Both the position numbers and the translations under genes were made by a program. Of a stretch of DNA of 64,000 nucleotides, positions 45,712 through 56,149 are shown piece after piece. Source of the DNA: Bacteroides ihuae (GTDB lineage Bacteria > Bacteroidota > Bacteroidia > Bacteroidales > Bacteroidaceae); NCBI RefSeq assembly GCF_900104585.1, contig NZ_FNVX01000006.1:434001-498000 (forward strand), read 5' to 3'. Below the pieces are notes generated by a model. The model saw only the letters and a list, made by a program, of their open reading frames with translations, ran no database searches and was not told the origin of the DNA. Positions within the stretch are counted from its first letter, which is position 1; every line of letters starts with the position of its first letter.

Positions 45712-48207
45712 TTAGTAATTGATAAGCACCTGTTTTTGCACACCTACGTCGGGCAATTTCACCTTGCAAACATGAGCCTCTTTATCCCATGTCCAAGTAA
45801 TAGATTCCGTATTACCTTCAATACTTTCATTGAAAACGGCAACTTTTACTTTCTTCAACTTCTTTCCGTCCATCGTTATCTGTTTAGGAACCGCAGATGT
45901 ATAAACAGCAAACACAAAATTACGCTTCCCCGGAGTCTGATATCCCTTGCCCTCACGAGCAAACAACGTAAGTTCGTATCTCTTGGCCAATGTCTGGAAA
46001 CTAATGGGAGTCTTCATAAACTCATCACGCTGATAACCTAAATCCTCGCCCTCATCTTCGTACAAAGAGAACTGCGCGATCTCTCCCTCTTGCGCAGGAA
46101 ACACCTCAAAGGTTATAGGGTAGACCTCTCTCTCGTTTGTATAGTTCAGCACAGGCATCGTTGGTATAATAGAACCCTGTTTCACAAACATCGGAATAAC
46201 ATTCAGCGGAGCATCAACAGTTGTCCATTGTTCACCATTCAACACGGTTTGTTTATTATTGTAATTTATCCATTTTCCTTCGGGCAAATAAACGTTTTTA
46301 GTACGAGCACCCTTTTTCACAACAGGAGCCACCAGTAGCTCTTTGCCAAACATGAACTGCGCATCTGTACCAACCGTTTCCGCATCAAGCGGATATTCCA
46401 TAAACATCGGGCGCATAATAGGTAATCCCTTATCATGAGCCTCGCGGGCATAGGTATAAATATAGGGCATCAAACGGTATTTCAGTTCGATGGCAGCTTT
46501 CGCGTTCTGTTCAGCCTCAGCACCAAATAGCCACGGCTCAACTGCCACATCACCTTCATGGTGAATACGGCTCAACGGATTAAATGCTCCAAACTGTATC
46601 CAACGGGTATAGAGCTCGGCCATTGCCGGATAATCTTCAATATCGCCACAATAACCGGTAATATCACAAGTCACAAACGGGATCAATCCCAATCCTGCCG
46701 ATAACGTCACAGGAATCTGGTTCGCCAATTGTCCCCAACCTTGTAGCACATCATTTCCATTGCCACTATCTCCTGTCCAACCAAACGTATAACGCTGCAA
46801 ACCCGCATAAGCTGCGCGAGTCATCTGGAATACACGACGGTCGGGATTACGTTTTTCAAATTGTTCCTTCACCACCTTGTCCCAAGTCAGTCCATATACA
46901 TTATGAATTTCATCGTGCATTCCCAAATGATGCTTCATCACCAAACGCTCCGTCTGGTCTTCATTGCTCCATGCCGGTTCGCCCATGTCAGTCCAGAAAC
47001 CGGCAACGCCATCATCAATCGGTTTTTGTTGATAAGCTCCCCACCAATCGGCCACTTTAGGAAGAGTAAAGTCCACAACGCCACAGTTTCCACCCCATGG
47101 CCAAGGCATATCATAACTTTCTCCGGTAACACTGTCTTTCACAAAATAACCCATCGCATCGGCCTCTTTCCATTGTTTCTCATTAGCCTGCGAAATCACC
47201 GGATCCTGAGAGACAATTACCTTAAAGCCCATCTCCTTCAAGTCCGACAACATCTTTCTCGGATTTTCATAGTTACCTTTCCGCCACTCAAAATCCTGCA
47301 AGTTCTGTGTCCAACCAATATCCTGATAGATAATATCACAAGGAATTCCACGATTACGATATCCTTTCGCTATATCGCGGGTTAGCTTTTCGTTCGTCAG
47401 CAAGCCCCGACATTGTGCAAAGCCCAACGCCCATTTGGGAGGCATAATGGCTTTACCCGTCAATTCCACATACTCACCCATAATCTCCTTATAATCTTTG
47501 CCGAAGATAAAGTAATAAACCATCTCCCCGTCGGGCGCTTCAAAACTATAATAATCACGGCTCTCGGTACCAAACTTAAACTCTGTTTTATACGTATTAT
47601 CTAAAAACAGACCATAGTGATAGCTACTCATAAAAAACGGAATGCTCTTATACAGAGGGTCCTCGGCAATGCTGTAGCACGGCTTGTCACTGTTCCACAT
47701 TTTATAAGCCTCTCCCCTGCGATCCATTTTACCCGTCTTCTCGCCCAAACCAAAAAAGTGTTCGTCGCGTCTCAACGTTTTGTATTCAATCTTTTTAGAA
47801 CCTTCGCTCACATGCCCCTTATCTGCATAATCGCTGAATATCAGTTTCTGATACTTATCAAATATTTGCAGACTGCACGGCTTTTTATTTACCCGGATGC
47901 GAAGCTTTGAAGTAAACAATTCATAGCAAGCAGGTTGTTCCTCTACCCGAATAGTATCTATACTTTCTAATTGCTCATTTATAACAGCAAACGAAGAGCT
48001 CTTCCGCTGAAAGTTACCATCCGGAGAGAACCATATCTTTACCACCGACTGACTGCATAGCTGTAGTTGCAGTCCTGCACTATCCGTTAAGTGAAAAATC
48101 ACCTGGTTTCCCTGCAAAAAATAAGAGGAGCAATTTCTCGAAACATTTGCCATAAGCGGCAAGTTCAATAATAAGCCAAGGGCTATAATTAATAGTCTGT
48201 TTTTCAT
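45712..48207 (-). CDS. GH31 alpha-glucosidase
   Basis: Secreted family-31 hydrolase of 831 residues with signal peptide ending near LMANVS. The barrel starts with WALGFAQCRGLLTNEKLTRD and has CDIIYQDIGWTQ. The nucleophile is Asp407 in GFWTDMGEPAW, and the acid/base is Asp480 in FGWTGDSGNG. A C-terminal beta domain follows. In the dextran setting it would cut isomalto-oligosaccharides to glucose; specificity among alpha-1,4 and alpha-1,6 links is inferred. No lipobox, so probably periplasmic. 14 bases after the GH66 gene. Confidence 0.94.
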   Translation of the reverse strand: MKNRLLIIALGLLLNLPLMANVSRNCSSYFLQGNQVIFHLTDSAGLQLQLCSQSVVKIWFSPDGNFQRKSSSFAVINEQLESIDTIRVEEQPACYELFTSKLRIRVNKKPCSLQIFDKYQKLIFSDYADKGHVSEGSKKIEYKTLRRDEHFFGLGEKTGKMDRRGEAYKMWNSDKPCYSIAEDPLYKSIPFFMSSYHYGLFLDNTYKTEFKFGTESRDYYSFEAPDGEMVYYFIFGKDYKEIMGEYVELTGKAIMPPKWALGFAQCRGLLTNEKLTRDIAKGYRNRGIPCDIIYQDIGWTQNLQDFEWRKGNYENPRKMLSDLKEMGFKVIVSQDPVISQANEKQWKEADAMGYFVKDSVTGESYDMPWPWGGNCGVVDFTLPKVADWWGAYQQKPIDDGVAGFWTDMGEPAWSNEDQTERLVMKHHLGMHDEIHNVYGLTWDKVVKEQFEKRNPDRRVFQMTRAAYAGLQRYTFGWTGDSGNGNDVLQGWGQLANQIPVTLSAGLGLIPFVTCDITGYCGDIEDYPAMAELYTRWIQFGAFNPLSRIHHEGDVAVEPWLFGAEAEQNAKAAIELKYRLMPYIYTYAREAHDKGLPIMRPMFMEYPLDAETVGTDAQFMFGKELLVAPVVKKGARTKNVYLPEGKWINYNNKQTVLNGEQWTTVDAPLNVIPMFVKQGSIIPTMPVLNYTNEREVYPITFEVFPAQEGEIAQFSLYEDEGEDLGYQRDEFMKTPISFQTLAKRYELTLFAREGKGYQTPGKRNFVFAVYTSAVPKQITMDGKKLKKVKVAVFNESIEGNTESITWTWDKEAHVCKVKLPDVGVQKQVLINY

Positions 48208-48221
48208 TCCAATCTTTTTTA

Positions 48222-50000
48222 TTATTCAAGCACCACCATTGACCAATACTTCAGCGAAGGCAGCACAAACGAAATCGTTCCGTCTTTCTGCACAAAGGCC
48301 AGTTCCTGCGGCACACCACCGTGTACATCGGGCGAAGCCACCCATATTTTGTTCACCTTACCATTCGAAGTCAATTGCAAAGGAAGTGCCGACAGCAGGT
48401 TCGGTTCAGGCATGTCACCGTTCAAATCGCGCCAACTCACATTATTTGCCTGAGAAAAATTAATTAAGTGAATCACTTGCCTGTTATCCACTACCTTTGA
48501 TAAAGCAGTGACATATCCTACCTTTGGAGGCCAGACAGACAGTTTCACCTTTGCATTTGTCGTGCTCAAGTTCACTACGTTTTCAGTACCACCGTCTCTG
48601 AGCAGATTCTCATAAGCCGTCATAAAATCATAATAATGCGTCATAGCTGTTTTCAGAACCGTGTTCATCGATAAATTACTGTTCGGGAAATACTCTTTAC
48701 ACAGCATGTGATCACCTCCAAGTTCCAAGTGCGAACCACCCAGAGCAAACATCACCGCATCGGTAAGCAATATCCCCGGAGTATTAAATACCCCCTTGGA
48801 ATCGGCAATGTTATAATTCATATACGCAGCAAAAACCGTTTTCAATTTATCACTTCCATACACATTGTTTGCTTTGACAATCGTTTTCAGATCATCAAAG
48901 TCAGCTTCATCGCTCCAAACCTCGTTATAGAGAAAATCAACCTTCCCTGTTTCTGCTATTTGTTTAGCCCCATAACTGCTAACCGCATTCATCACCAATC
49001 GCTTATCAGGATGCGCAGTCTTCATTGCTTCAATAAACGAAGCATATCCTTTCAGCAGATTCACTGTTGCACCACTATAATCATACAGAGTACCGCGTTG
49101 TCCCAACTGATCTATCTGATAACCATCGAAATCAAGATTGGTATATACATCATCATTACGCTGAGCCATATACTCTTGCCACTCCATATTAGCCGGATTA
49201 ACCAGATAGATATCGCTCTTCCAACTACTTGGCAAATCATGACTATCTTTGGAAGTGTGAGAAGCATCTTTAAAAAGATACCACTCCTCCTTCACACCAT
49301 CGGTAGCCGCATCGGACAAAGCACCGAGACACAAATTGTAAAGCATAGATTTCATTCCAAACTCATGCTGCGCTTTAATATAGTTTTTCACAGCACTTGT
49401 GTAAATAGTACGATTGGCAATGTCGGTATATGTATCGTCCAACTTCTCTCTTGTGCCACCCAAAGGCCAATGATGCTTTTTATGCCAGTCCTGAAACTGT
49501 ACTCCGTTGATGTGATGCCTACTCAGGTAAGCCATCTCTTCGCGCGTTACTTCATCTGTTTTATCCTGACCGAAAGTAGCCACGAATCCATATCGAGGAA
49601 AACGTGTCCAATCACTGGAAACATCTATGGCAACAGAGCCAAGAATCACCTCCGTTCCGTCAGATTCTGTCTGGTACAGATCCACCATATATCCCGTAAA
49701 ATCATTCGACGGAGCACTCCATGTCCATGTTGCCGAACTCAGACTTTTCTCTTCAATCACCGTTGTCAGGTGCCGGTAACGGACTTTCGTGCCCGCTGAT
49801 ACATTATCGGCAGTGAACAAAATCGCCTCTCCCGGCTTATAGCAAGCTTTATCAGTAGAAATATCCACAGTCAGGCCCGATTTGACAGTAGTCACTTTGA
49901 TAACACCGCCTGATTCTCCGCCACCTTGTCCGGGTTCTTCGCCTTTGCTACAAGACGTGAAAAATAACATCGTAATAAATACATATGTAAATCTGCCCAT
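48222..50000 (-). CDS. GH66 dextranase / cycloisomaltooligosaccharide glucanotransferase-like lipoprotein
   Basis: Lipoprotein of 592 residues; the lipobox is FFTSC with Cys17, followed by a Gly/Glu-rich linker typical of surface lipoproteins in Bacteroides. Residues 35-125 form an Ig-like domain. The catalytic barrel contains FGQDKTDEVTREEMAYLSRH, HINGVQFQDWHKKH, the probable nucleophile Asp297 (FDGYQIDQLGQRG) and the probable acid/base Glu360 (FLYNEVWSDE). Endo-cleavage of alpha-1,6-glucan at the surface is the expected role. Lacks the CBM35 insertion of true CITases as far as can be seen by length. Confidence 0.92.
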   Translation of the reverse strand: MGRFTYVFITMLFFTSCSKGEEPGQGGGESGGVIKVTTVKSGLTVDISTDKACYKPGEAILFTADNVSAGTKVRYRHLTTVIEEKSLSSATWTWSAPSNDFTGYMVDLYQTESDGTEVILGSVAIDVSSDWTRFPRYGFVATFGQDKTDEVTREEMAYLSRHHINGVQFQDWHKKHHWPLGGTREKLDDTYTDIANRTIYTSAVKNYIKAQHEFGMKSMLYNLCLGALSDAATDGVKEEWYLFKDASHTSKDSHDLPSSWKSDIYLVNPANMEWQEYMAQRNDDVYTNLDFDGYQIDQLGQRGTLYDYSGATVNLLKGYASFIEAMKTAHPDKRLVMNAVSSYGAKQIAETGKVDFLYNEVWSDEADFDDLKTIVKANNVYGSDKLKTVFAAYMNYNIADSKGVFNTPGILLTDAVMFALGGSHLELGGDHMLCKEYFPNSNLSMNTVLKTAMTHYYDFMTAYENLLRDGGTENVVNLSTTNAKVKLSVWPPKVGYVTALSKVVDNRQVIHLINFSQANNVSWRDLNGDMPEPNLLSALPLQLTSNGKVNKIWVASPDVHGGVPQELAFVQKDGTISFVLPSLKYWSMVVLE

Positions 50001-50020
50001 TATCCTATCTTTTAAGATGA

Positions 50021-50056
50021 AGAGCGACCGGCTGATGACTACCCACCAGTCGCTCT
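50021..50056 (-). promoter_or_regulatory. Intercistronic hairpin between the SusE-like and GH66 genes
   Basis: AGAGCGACCGG pairs with CCAGTCGCTCT (one G-U on the transcribed strand) over 14 bases within a 73-base gap, the widest gap in the locus. There is no U-tract directly after it, so it may be a stability or attenuation element rather than a full terminator. Confidence 0.5.
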
Positions 50057-50073
50057 CATTTATTTAACTCTAC

Positions 50074-51570
50074 CTATTGCTTCACTATTGAAATAGTCTC
50101 CTTCAATTGATTTGCGGTAATTACGTACATCCCTGCTACAGTAATTTTCCATTTCATATCCACATCTCCCAAATTTACGTCCGGATACAAAGCGGCGAAA
50201 TCAGTGCTCGATTTATCAACAAACAACATGTTTTCGGTTGTTCCCGAAGGTGCTTTGTCTTTTGTATCGGGCATAAACCAAGCACCGTTCCAATCCGTTT
50301 TTTTATCACATGATATTTTTAACTCACCGATACTTAATAGTCCTCTCCAAGTAAATTCATACGGACTGGCAGTTGCCTCCATAGCTGTCGCATTGGCTAA
50401 AACAAAAGCAGAAGGCGAAGCACTACCTACCAGATAGAGACCTGCATAAGGAGTAAATGGCTTCATCACCATTTTTTCTTTCTTATTCGTTACATCAAGT
50501 GCAATCTTATATGCCTTGCCACACTCAGACTCCTTCATAAGCCATTTATTGTCATCCTTACTATTGTAAACTACAGATGTGCTTGTATAAGGAGCATTGG
50601 CTTCACCGGCAGTCAACATATCGGCCCAATCATTAACTGTACCAAATTTAAACTCACCGCCATTGTTCCACTCAAACACGTCGCCATAGTGGAATAGATT
50701 TATGCGTAGCGGATCTTTTACCATTTGTACAAATGCCCAGTTAGTAAAAGAACCCACGAAGTACACCTTTTCAAAACGTACAGCACTTCCATCTGTTTCA
50801 GTCACAGTAAGCGTTAAGTTCAGCAAATCAGCCGTTACAAGATATATTGCATCTTTGGTTATTGTAAACTGTCCGTCAGGGTCAGAATCGGATGAACGAT
50901 AAACGAGCTTCAATCCATCAGCAGACTCAGCTTTATTGTATGACGGCAAGAACTCACCCTTCGTTGTGATAAACTTAAAGTTACCACCGGTTAACTTACC
51001 CGTCCATGTAAAAACACCTGTTTCGGAGCGTTCCATTTCTGTAGGGCCGGAAGCGCTCCAACTGGTAGGCGTTGCATCACCAATCAGATAAAGCGTAGTG
51101 GTTACAGGCTTGTAAGTGGTAACAGAAAATAAAGCCGATGAAGTCTGTGCCGACGTTTCTTCCGCACCTACCACAGAAGCGGTAATACGCGCTTCAAGGT
51201 CTACCTTTGTTCCAACAGCAATTCCCAACTTATCATTCAATAAGGTATTCAACTCTTCTACAGTCTTTTTCCATTCATAAACACCGCTACCCAAACTTTC
51301 AGAATACGCATTAGCAAAATTGGTTCCTGTCTTTGCCACCTCTAGCTTATAAGTAATTTTGTTACCGGTTCCATAGTTTGTTCCGAAAGTCCACTTTAAA
51401 GTAAGTGCATCATCTGCATGATTTATTTCATTCAGTACCAGCACCTGCGTGCTTGCTGTAAGAGTAAGCACATCGCTTCCTTTATCCAGTTCAGCATAAT
51501 CCTCAATACAAGCTGTCAAAAACATACAGCCTGTGAGGAAGAAAAGTATTTTATATATATTCTGTTTCAT
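50074..51570 (-). CDS. SusE/SusF-type glycan-binding surface lipoprotein
   Basis: Lipoprotein of 498 residues (lipobox FLTAC, Cys21). The N-terminal SusE-like domain has LVLNEINHADDALTLKWTFG. Three tandem starch-binding-type modules follow, each starting with a related strand: LYLIGDATPTSW, YFVGSFTNWAF and LYLVGSASPSAF. They carry Trp/Phe residues able to stack on glucose rings. In the SusE position between SusD and the enzymes, so it should bind alpha-glucan at the surface. Confidence 0.9.
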   Translation of the reverse strand: MKQNIYKILFFLTGCMFLTACIEDYAELDKGSDVLTLTASTQVLVLNEINHADDALTLKWTFGTNYGTGNKITYKLEVAKTGTNFANAYSESLGSGVYEWKKTVEELNTLLNDKLGIAVGTKVDLEARITASVVGAEETSAQTSSALFSVTTYKPVTTTLYLIGDATPTSWSASGPTEMERSETGVFTWTGKLTGGNFKFITTKGEFLPSYNKAESADGLKLVYRSSDSDPDGQFTITKDAIYLVTADLLNLTLTVTETDGSAVRFEKVYFVGSFTNWAFVQMVKDPLRINLFHYGDVFEWNNGGEFKFGTVNDWADMLTAGEANAPYTSTSVVYNSKDDNKWLMKESECGKAYKIALDVTNKKEKMVMKPFTPYAGLYLVGSASPSAFVLANATAMEATASPYEFTWRGLLSIGELKISCDKKTDWNGAWFMPDTKDKAPSGTTENMLFVDKSSTDFAALYPDVNLGDVDMKWKITVAGMYVITANQLKETISIVKQ

Positions 51571-51592
51571 AATTCTTGCTAGTATTAGTCTG

Positions 51593-53083
51593 TTAATAAC
51601 CAGGATTCTGTGTTATCAGTGTATTTGAGTCCATCTCTGTTAGCGGTATAGGCAACAGAAGACGTTCTTTTGTTACATTACTCTTACCTATTGATTTAAG
51701 GAATGAAAGAGCATACTCACCATTGTTGATACGAATCATATCAAACCAGCGATGTCCCTCAAAAGCCAGTTCCATTCTGCGCTCATGAATAATTTTTTCG
51801 CACATATCCTCTTTCGACAAAGTAGTTAAAACGTCCGCTAATCCGGCACGTTTGCGTACAACGTTCAACGGTGCGGCAGCTTGTGAAGTCAGCCCCTGTT
51901 CATTTAGCGCTTCTGCTTTCTTCAGCAACACATCGGCATAGCGATAGACAACAAAGTTAGCAGGATCGTTCACCGATTCTTTAGCTATATCTTTAGATAC
52001 AAGAAACTTACGTACATTATATCCGGTATACGACCACGTTTTCTTATATTCTATACTATCGAAAGGTTCACAACCATCATAAAAAATAGTCACATCTTTA
52101 CGCAAATCGCCCTTTTCATACTGATCCACAAACTCCTGAGTAGGCTGATTCCACCCATAAGCACCGGCTACCATTCCCGAATTACGGGGCCCCATAAAAG
52201 TAGACCGCCATGACGACTGAGCATCAGCTCCCCAAAAATTAAATTTAGTATTACCTGAATACTGAACCTCAAAAATAGATTCCGCCTGATTGTTTTTTAA
52301 CGGGTCAAAATTATCAGCATAATTGCATGTAGATAAATCGTAGCCCAATGCAGTAACCTCATTGCACAGTTTAACCACCTCACTGTAATAACTAGCATTA
52401 TCAGGAGCTAAAGTGAGGTAAATATCGGCAAGCATAGTCAGTGCAGCATCTTTGCAGGCACGTCCTTTATCTTCTGCCGCATATTCACTCTTGGCCGGAA
52501 GCAATTCAATGGCATTCTTACAATCAGAAATAATCTGTGCATACACCTCATCCTTTGTATTACGCGCAATAGCAGTAGACTGACCCGCTACATAAGGCTT
52601 CAGCCTCAAAGGCACACCACCATACAAACGAACCAGAATATAATAATAGTGAGCACGCAGAAAGTAGGCCTCCCCCATGCAGCGATTCTTAAGACTTTCC
52701 GTTACGTTAGCACCTGGCAGATTGTTGAGAACAATATTGCAGCGTCCGATGCCTACCCATGGAGAGCGCCATACATAAAGTGCATATCCGTTATCACTCA
52801 AAGTAGTAAAATTAGAAGCCTGAATAGTTTCCACACCATCTGTAGCACCATCGCCACCAACTTCGCTGTTTCCGGCAATAATATCAAGACACCAGATACG
52901 TTGATTATATAAGTTAGACGATTGGAGAGATCTGTAACAGGCAGTAGTCAATGCCTCAGCCACTCCGTCTGTTACCTCCGATTCCGGATCTACGGCATCG
53001 GTAGGAGCTTTATCCAGAAAATCGCTGCATGATGCCAAAGTTACAAGTACCAGCATCAATAGTATGTTTGATATTTTTTTCAT
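51593..53083 (-). CDS. SusD-family lipoprotein of the alpha-glucan locus
   Basis: Lipoprotein of 496 residues (LVTLASC, Cys19, then SDFLDKAPTDAV). TPR-like helices include GEAYFLRAHYYYILVRLYGG near residue 138, and the C-terminal part has HERRMELAFEGHRWFDMIRI and LLPIPLTEMD. It would cap the SusC transporter and bind oligosaccharide. 13 bases after susC, 22 before the SusE-like gene. Confidence 0.96.
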   Translation of the reverse strand: MKKISNILLMLVLVTLASCSDFLDKAPTDAVDPESEVTDGVAEALTTACYRSLQSSNLYNQRIWCLDIIAGNSEVGGDGATDGVETIQASNFTTLSDNGYALYVWRSPWVGIGRCNIVLNNLPGANVTESLKNRCMGEAYFLRAHYYYILVRLYGGVPLRLKPYVAGQSTAIARNTKDEVYAQIISDCKNAIELLPAKSEYAAEDKGRACKDAALTMLADIYLTLAPDNASYYSEVVKLCNEVTALGYDLSTCNYADNFDPLKNNQAESIFEVQYSGNTKFNFWGADAQSSWRSTFMGPRNSGMVAGAYGWNQPTQEFVDQYEKGDLRKDVTIFYDGCEPFDSIEYKKTWSYTGYNVRKFLVSKDIAKESVNDPANFVVYRYADVLLKKAEALNEQGLTSQAAAPLNVVRKRAGLADVLTTLSKEDMCEKIIHERRMELAFEGHRWFDMIRINNGEYALSFLKSIGKSNVTKERLLLPIPLTEMDSNTLITQNPGY

Positions 53084-53096
53084 ATTATCCTTCTTA

Positions 53097-56000
53097 TTAA
53101 AAATTAAAGTTCACTCCTACGCTATAAGTACGTGATATAGGGTAACGATTGCTGTCAATACCATCCACATTCACTTCCGGATCAAATCCCGAATAGCCGG
53201 TAATTGTAGCAACATTCTCACAAGAGAAATAAACGCGGGCATTGTCCAGTTGAATTTTCTGCAACCATTGTTTAGGCAATGTATAACCAAGCGTTATGTT
53301 CTTAATTCTCAGATAAGAGCCATCTTCAACAAAGCGGTTAGATACACGACAGTTTTGATTTGGATCGCCCCATACGGCACGTGGCATAGAGTTACTTGTT
53401 CCCTCGCCCGTCCAGCGATTCAACGTAGCCGTAGTTTGATTATAAGCAGATCCCATACCCTCGTTATCAATGTTATTCACGTTGTAGATATCATTGCCTG
53501 ATACACCCTGCAAAAAGACAGAGAGTTCAAATCCTTTATAAGTGAGTCTGTTATTCATTGAGAAAAACCAGTTCGGATTCGGATTACCAATCACCGTACG
53601 GTCATCACCATTAATTACACCATTATTATTCAAGTCTTTGAAACGAATATCACCGGCTGCAGCACCTGCCTGAGTAGAATGTTTAGCCACTTCATCGGCA
53701 TTCTGAAAGATGCCATCGGTTACATAACCATAGAAAACATTAATAGGATAACCAGCCTTCAGCATAGTGAGGTACGAATTGTTATACGGATTAATGTACA
53801 TTGGCGTTTCGCTATTCAAATCACGAATTTCGTTCTTATTGTGAGTAGCCGTGATTATCGTTTCCCAAGACAACGGGCCTTGCAAATTCAACGTTCTTAG
53901 TGATGCCTCAACTCCTTTGTTACGCACCTTACCGGCGTTGGTATAGGTCGTTGTAGTATCTTCATAACCGGAAGTGATAGGAATAGATGCTTTCACCAAC
54001 ATATCCGATGTATTCTTCACATATGCATCCAATGAGAGATTAACGCGTGAATTGAATAGAGCGAGGTCTACTCCTATATTGGCTTGTGCCACCTCTTCCC
54101 AATGAATGTTAGGATTAGAAAGGGTAGTGGAAACCAGTGCAGTGGCATCTGTACTGCTGGTGCCAAAAGGATACACACCAGTATTGTAAGTAGCTACATA
54201 ACCATAGTTACCAATCTCTTGATTACCGGTAACGCCATAACCCGCACGAACTTTCAGATCATTAAGAAAGAATTTATCTTTAGGGAACCACTCTTCTTCG
54301 GACATGCGCCATGCGGCAGATACAGAGGGAAAAGTACCCCAACGGTTATTTTTACCGAAGCGTGAAGAGCCATCACGACGAATAGTAGCAGTAAGCAGAT
54401 AACGGTTATTATACGAATAGTTCAGACGCCCCATGAATGAGAGTAATGACCATTCACTGGAACTGCCTCCAATAGAAAACATTTCCTCACCATTACTCAT
54501 CTCCTTTACATTCTCAAACATGAAATCATTCACCTGAGCATTCAAATAATCCGTTTCATTCCATTGTGCAGAAGAACCCGCCATTAACTCCAAGTGATGT
54601 TTCTCAGCAAAAGTGTGGTCAAAGACAAAATAATTATCCCACAAGTAGGTGAAAGCTTTGTTATCTTTCTTATAGCGAGATGATTTTTCTATCGGAGACG
54701 GTTCCCAATTATAAGCCGGTGTAAAGTTGTCCTCGAACCAGAATTTGGCATCGTAGCCAAAAGTACTCTTCAGCTTCAACCATTTGGTAAAGGAGAGTTC
54801 GCCTGTAATATTAGCTAAAAGATTATACCCTTTTGTTTCATTATCCATCAGGTAAGTTGTGCCTATCGGATTACGGATGCCACCGAACCATTCTGAGCTA
54901 CCCACCGGTCCGCTCCATGTTCCATCTTCATTTTTTAAAGTTTGCGTAGGCAGAGCTTTCATTGCATCTCCAATGTTATAGGTTCCGGCCTCTTTCACGT
55001 CTGTACTAAAAGCCAGATTGGTACTGAATTTCAACCATTTCTTTACTTGCGCATCACTGTTTGCCTGAAAGTTAAACCGGCGGTAATTTACGCTTCTTAC
55101 CGTACCCGATTGATTAAGGAAACCACCGGATACATAATAGTGAGCCTTATCGGAGCCACCTGAATAACTTACCGAATAGTTTTGCATCACACCTGCATGA
55201 AGCAATTCATCAAGCCAGTCTGTGCCTGCACCCAATGTGGTAGGATCTGCCCAATCAGGATTTGTATTACGTCCGCCATTTGTCAGCATCTCGTTGCTCA
55301 ATGCGGCATATTGAGATGCATTTAGCATGTTCGGTACACTTGTTGCGTTTTGCACAGCCCAGTTGGCCGTAACAGAAACCCTAGCTGCACCTTCCTGACC
55401 ACGTTTACTGGTAATCATCACCACACCGTTGGCGCCGCGTGAACCATAAATAGCGGTAGCAGATGCATCCTTCAATACATCCAGACGTTCAATATCTGCC
55501 ATGTTTAGAGAAGTAAGTCCCAAATCTGTAGGAATACCATCAATCACCACCAGCGGGTCACTATTCTTAATAGTACCTAACCCACGAATTTTGATGGTAA
55601 CATTATCACCCGGTTTGCCGGCATCAATAATCTGCACGCCCGAAATCTTACCCTGAATAGCTTGCCCAAGGTTGGCAACCGGTGTATCTTTCAAGTCCTT
55701 CTGGCCTACAGAAGAGACAGCCCCTGTGAGGTCGCTCTTCTTCATGGTACCATAACCCACCACTACCACTTCATCCAATACTTTTGTGTCTTCTTTTAAC
55801 ACAACTACCATTGATTTTCTTCCATCAACTGAAATCGTCTGCGTAGAATAGCCAATAAAAGAAATCGTAATTGTTACGTTTGCCGGAACAATAAGAGTAA
55901 AATCTCCATTCAGACTTGTGATTGTACCATTTGTAGATTTTGTTTGCATCACACTGGCACCAATAATCGGTTCACCTGCGGCATCTTTTACAAGCCCTTT

Positions 56001-56102
56001 TACTGTAATTTGCTGTGCGAATGCACCAAGAGATATGAACAGCCCTATTAAGACTAATAGATAGCGATGCTCAAAACTTTTCAGCCTAAAACTCTTTTTC
56101 AT
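53097..56102 (-). CDS. SusC-family TonB-linked outer-membrane transporter of the alpha-glucan locus
   Basis: Outer-membrane importer of about 1001 residues. A signal peptide ends at LGAFAQ, followed by a CarboxypepD_reg domain (ITVKGLVKDAAGEPIIGASV), the SusC signature VLDEVVVVGYGTMKKSDLTG, the plug domain with GSRGANGVVMITSKRG, and a barrel ending in TYSVGVNFNF. No STN domain is present, so regulation is by the SusR-like protein, not sigma/anti-sigma. ATG 56102 is preferred; 56108 is also possible. Confidence 0.96.
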   Translation of the reverse strand: MKKSFRLKSFEHRYLLVLIGLFISLGAFAQQITVKGLVKDAAGEPIIGASVMQTKSTNGTITSLNGDFTLIVPANVTITISFIGYSTQTISVDGRKSMVVVLKEDTKVLDEVVVVGYGTMKKSDLTGAVSSVGQKDLKDTPVANLGQAIQGKISGVQIIDAGKPGDNVTIKIRGLGTIKNSDPLVVIDGIPTDLGLTSLNMADIERLDVLKDASATAIYGSRGANGVVMITSKRGQEGAARVSVTANWAVQNATSVPNMLNASQYAALSNEMLTNGGRNTNPDWADPTTLGAGTDWLDELLHAGVMQNYSVSYSGGSDKAHYYVSGGFLNQSGTVRSVNYRRFNFQANSDAQVKKWLKFSTNLAFSTDVKEAGTYNIGDAMKALPTQTLKNEDGTWSGPVGSSEWFGGIRNPIGTTYLMDNETKGYNLLANITGELSFTKWLKLKSTFGYDAKFWFEDNFTPAYNWEPSPIEKSSRYKKDNKAFTYLWDNYFVFDHTFAEKHHLELMAGSSAQWNETDYLNAQVNDFMFENVKEMSNGEEMFSIGGSSSEWSLLSFMGRLNYSYNNRYLLTATIRRDGSSRFGKNNRWGTFPSVSAAWRMSEEEWFPKDKFFLNDLKVRAGYGVTGNQEIGNYGYVATYNTGVYPFGTSSTDATALVSTTLSNPNIHWEEVAQANIGVDLALFNSRVNLSLDAYVKNTSDMLVKASIPITSGYEDTTTTYTNAGKVRNKGVEASLRTLNLQGPLSWETIITATHNKNEIRDLNSETPMYINPYNNSYLTMLKAGYPINVFYGYVTDGIFQNADEVAKHSTQAGAAAGDIRFKDLNNNGVINGDDRTVIGNPNPNWFFSMNNRLTYKGFELSVFLQGVSGNDIYNVNNIDNEGMGSAYNQTTATLNRWTGEGTSNSMPRAVWGDPNQNCRVSNRFVEDGSYLRIKNITLGYTLPKQWLQKIQLDNARVYFSCENVATITGYSGFDPEVNVDGIDSNRYPISRTYSVGVNFNF

Positions 56103-56149
56103 GTACATCAATTTAAAGTTAAGTTATTTTTTATTGTTTCTCACATCAT

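Noticed and set aside
46861..47385. Plus-strand open frame (174 codons) opposite GH31
   Set aside because: Antisense to conserved GH31 catalytic-domain sequence, with no start signal or family motif.
48708..49799. Long plus-strand open frame (363 codons) opposite the GH66 gene
   Set aside because: It lies wholly antisense to a well-supported lipoprotein enzyme with catalytic motifs. Its composition is rich in Ile, Arg, His and Ser, as frames opposite coding sequence often are, and no domain is recognisable.
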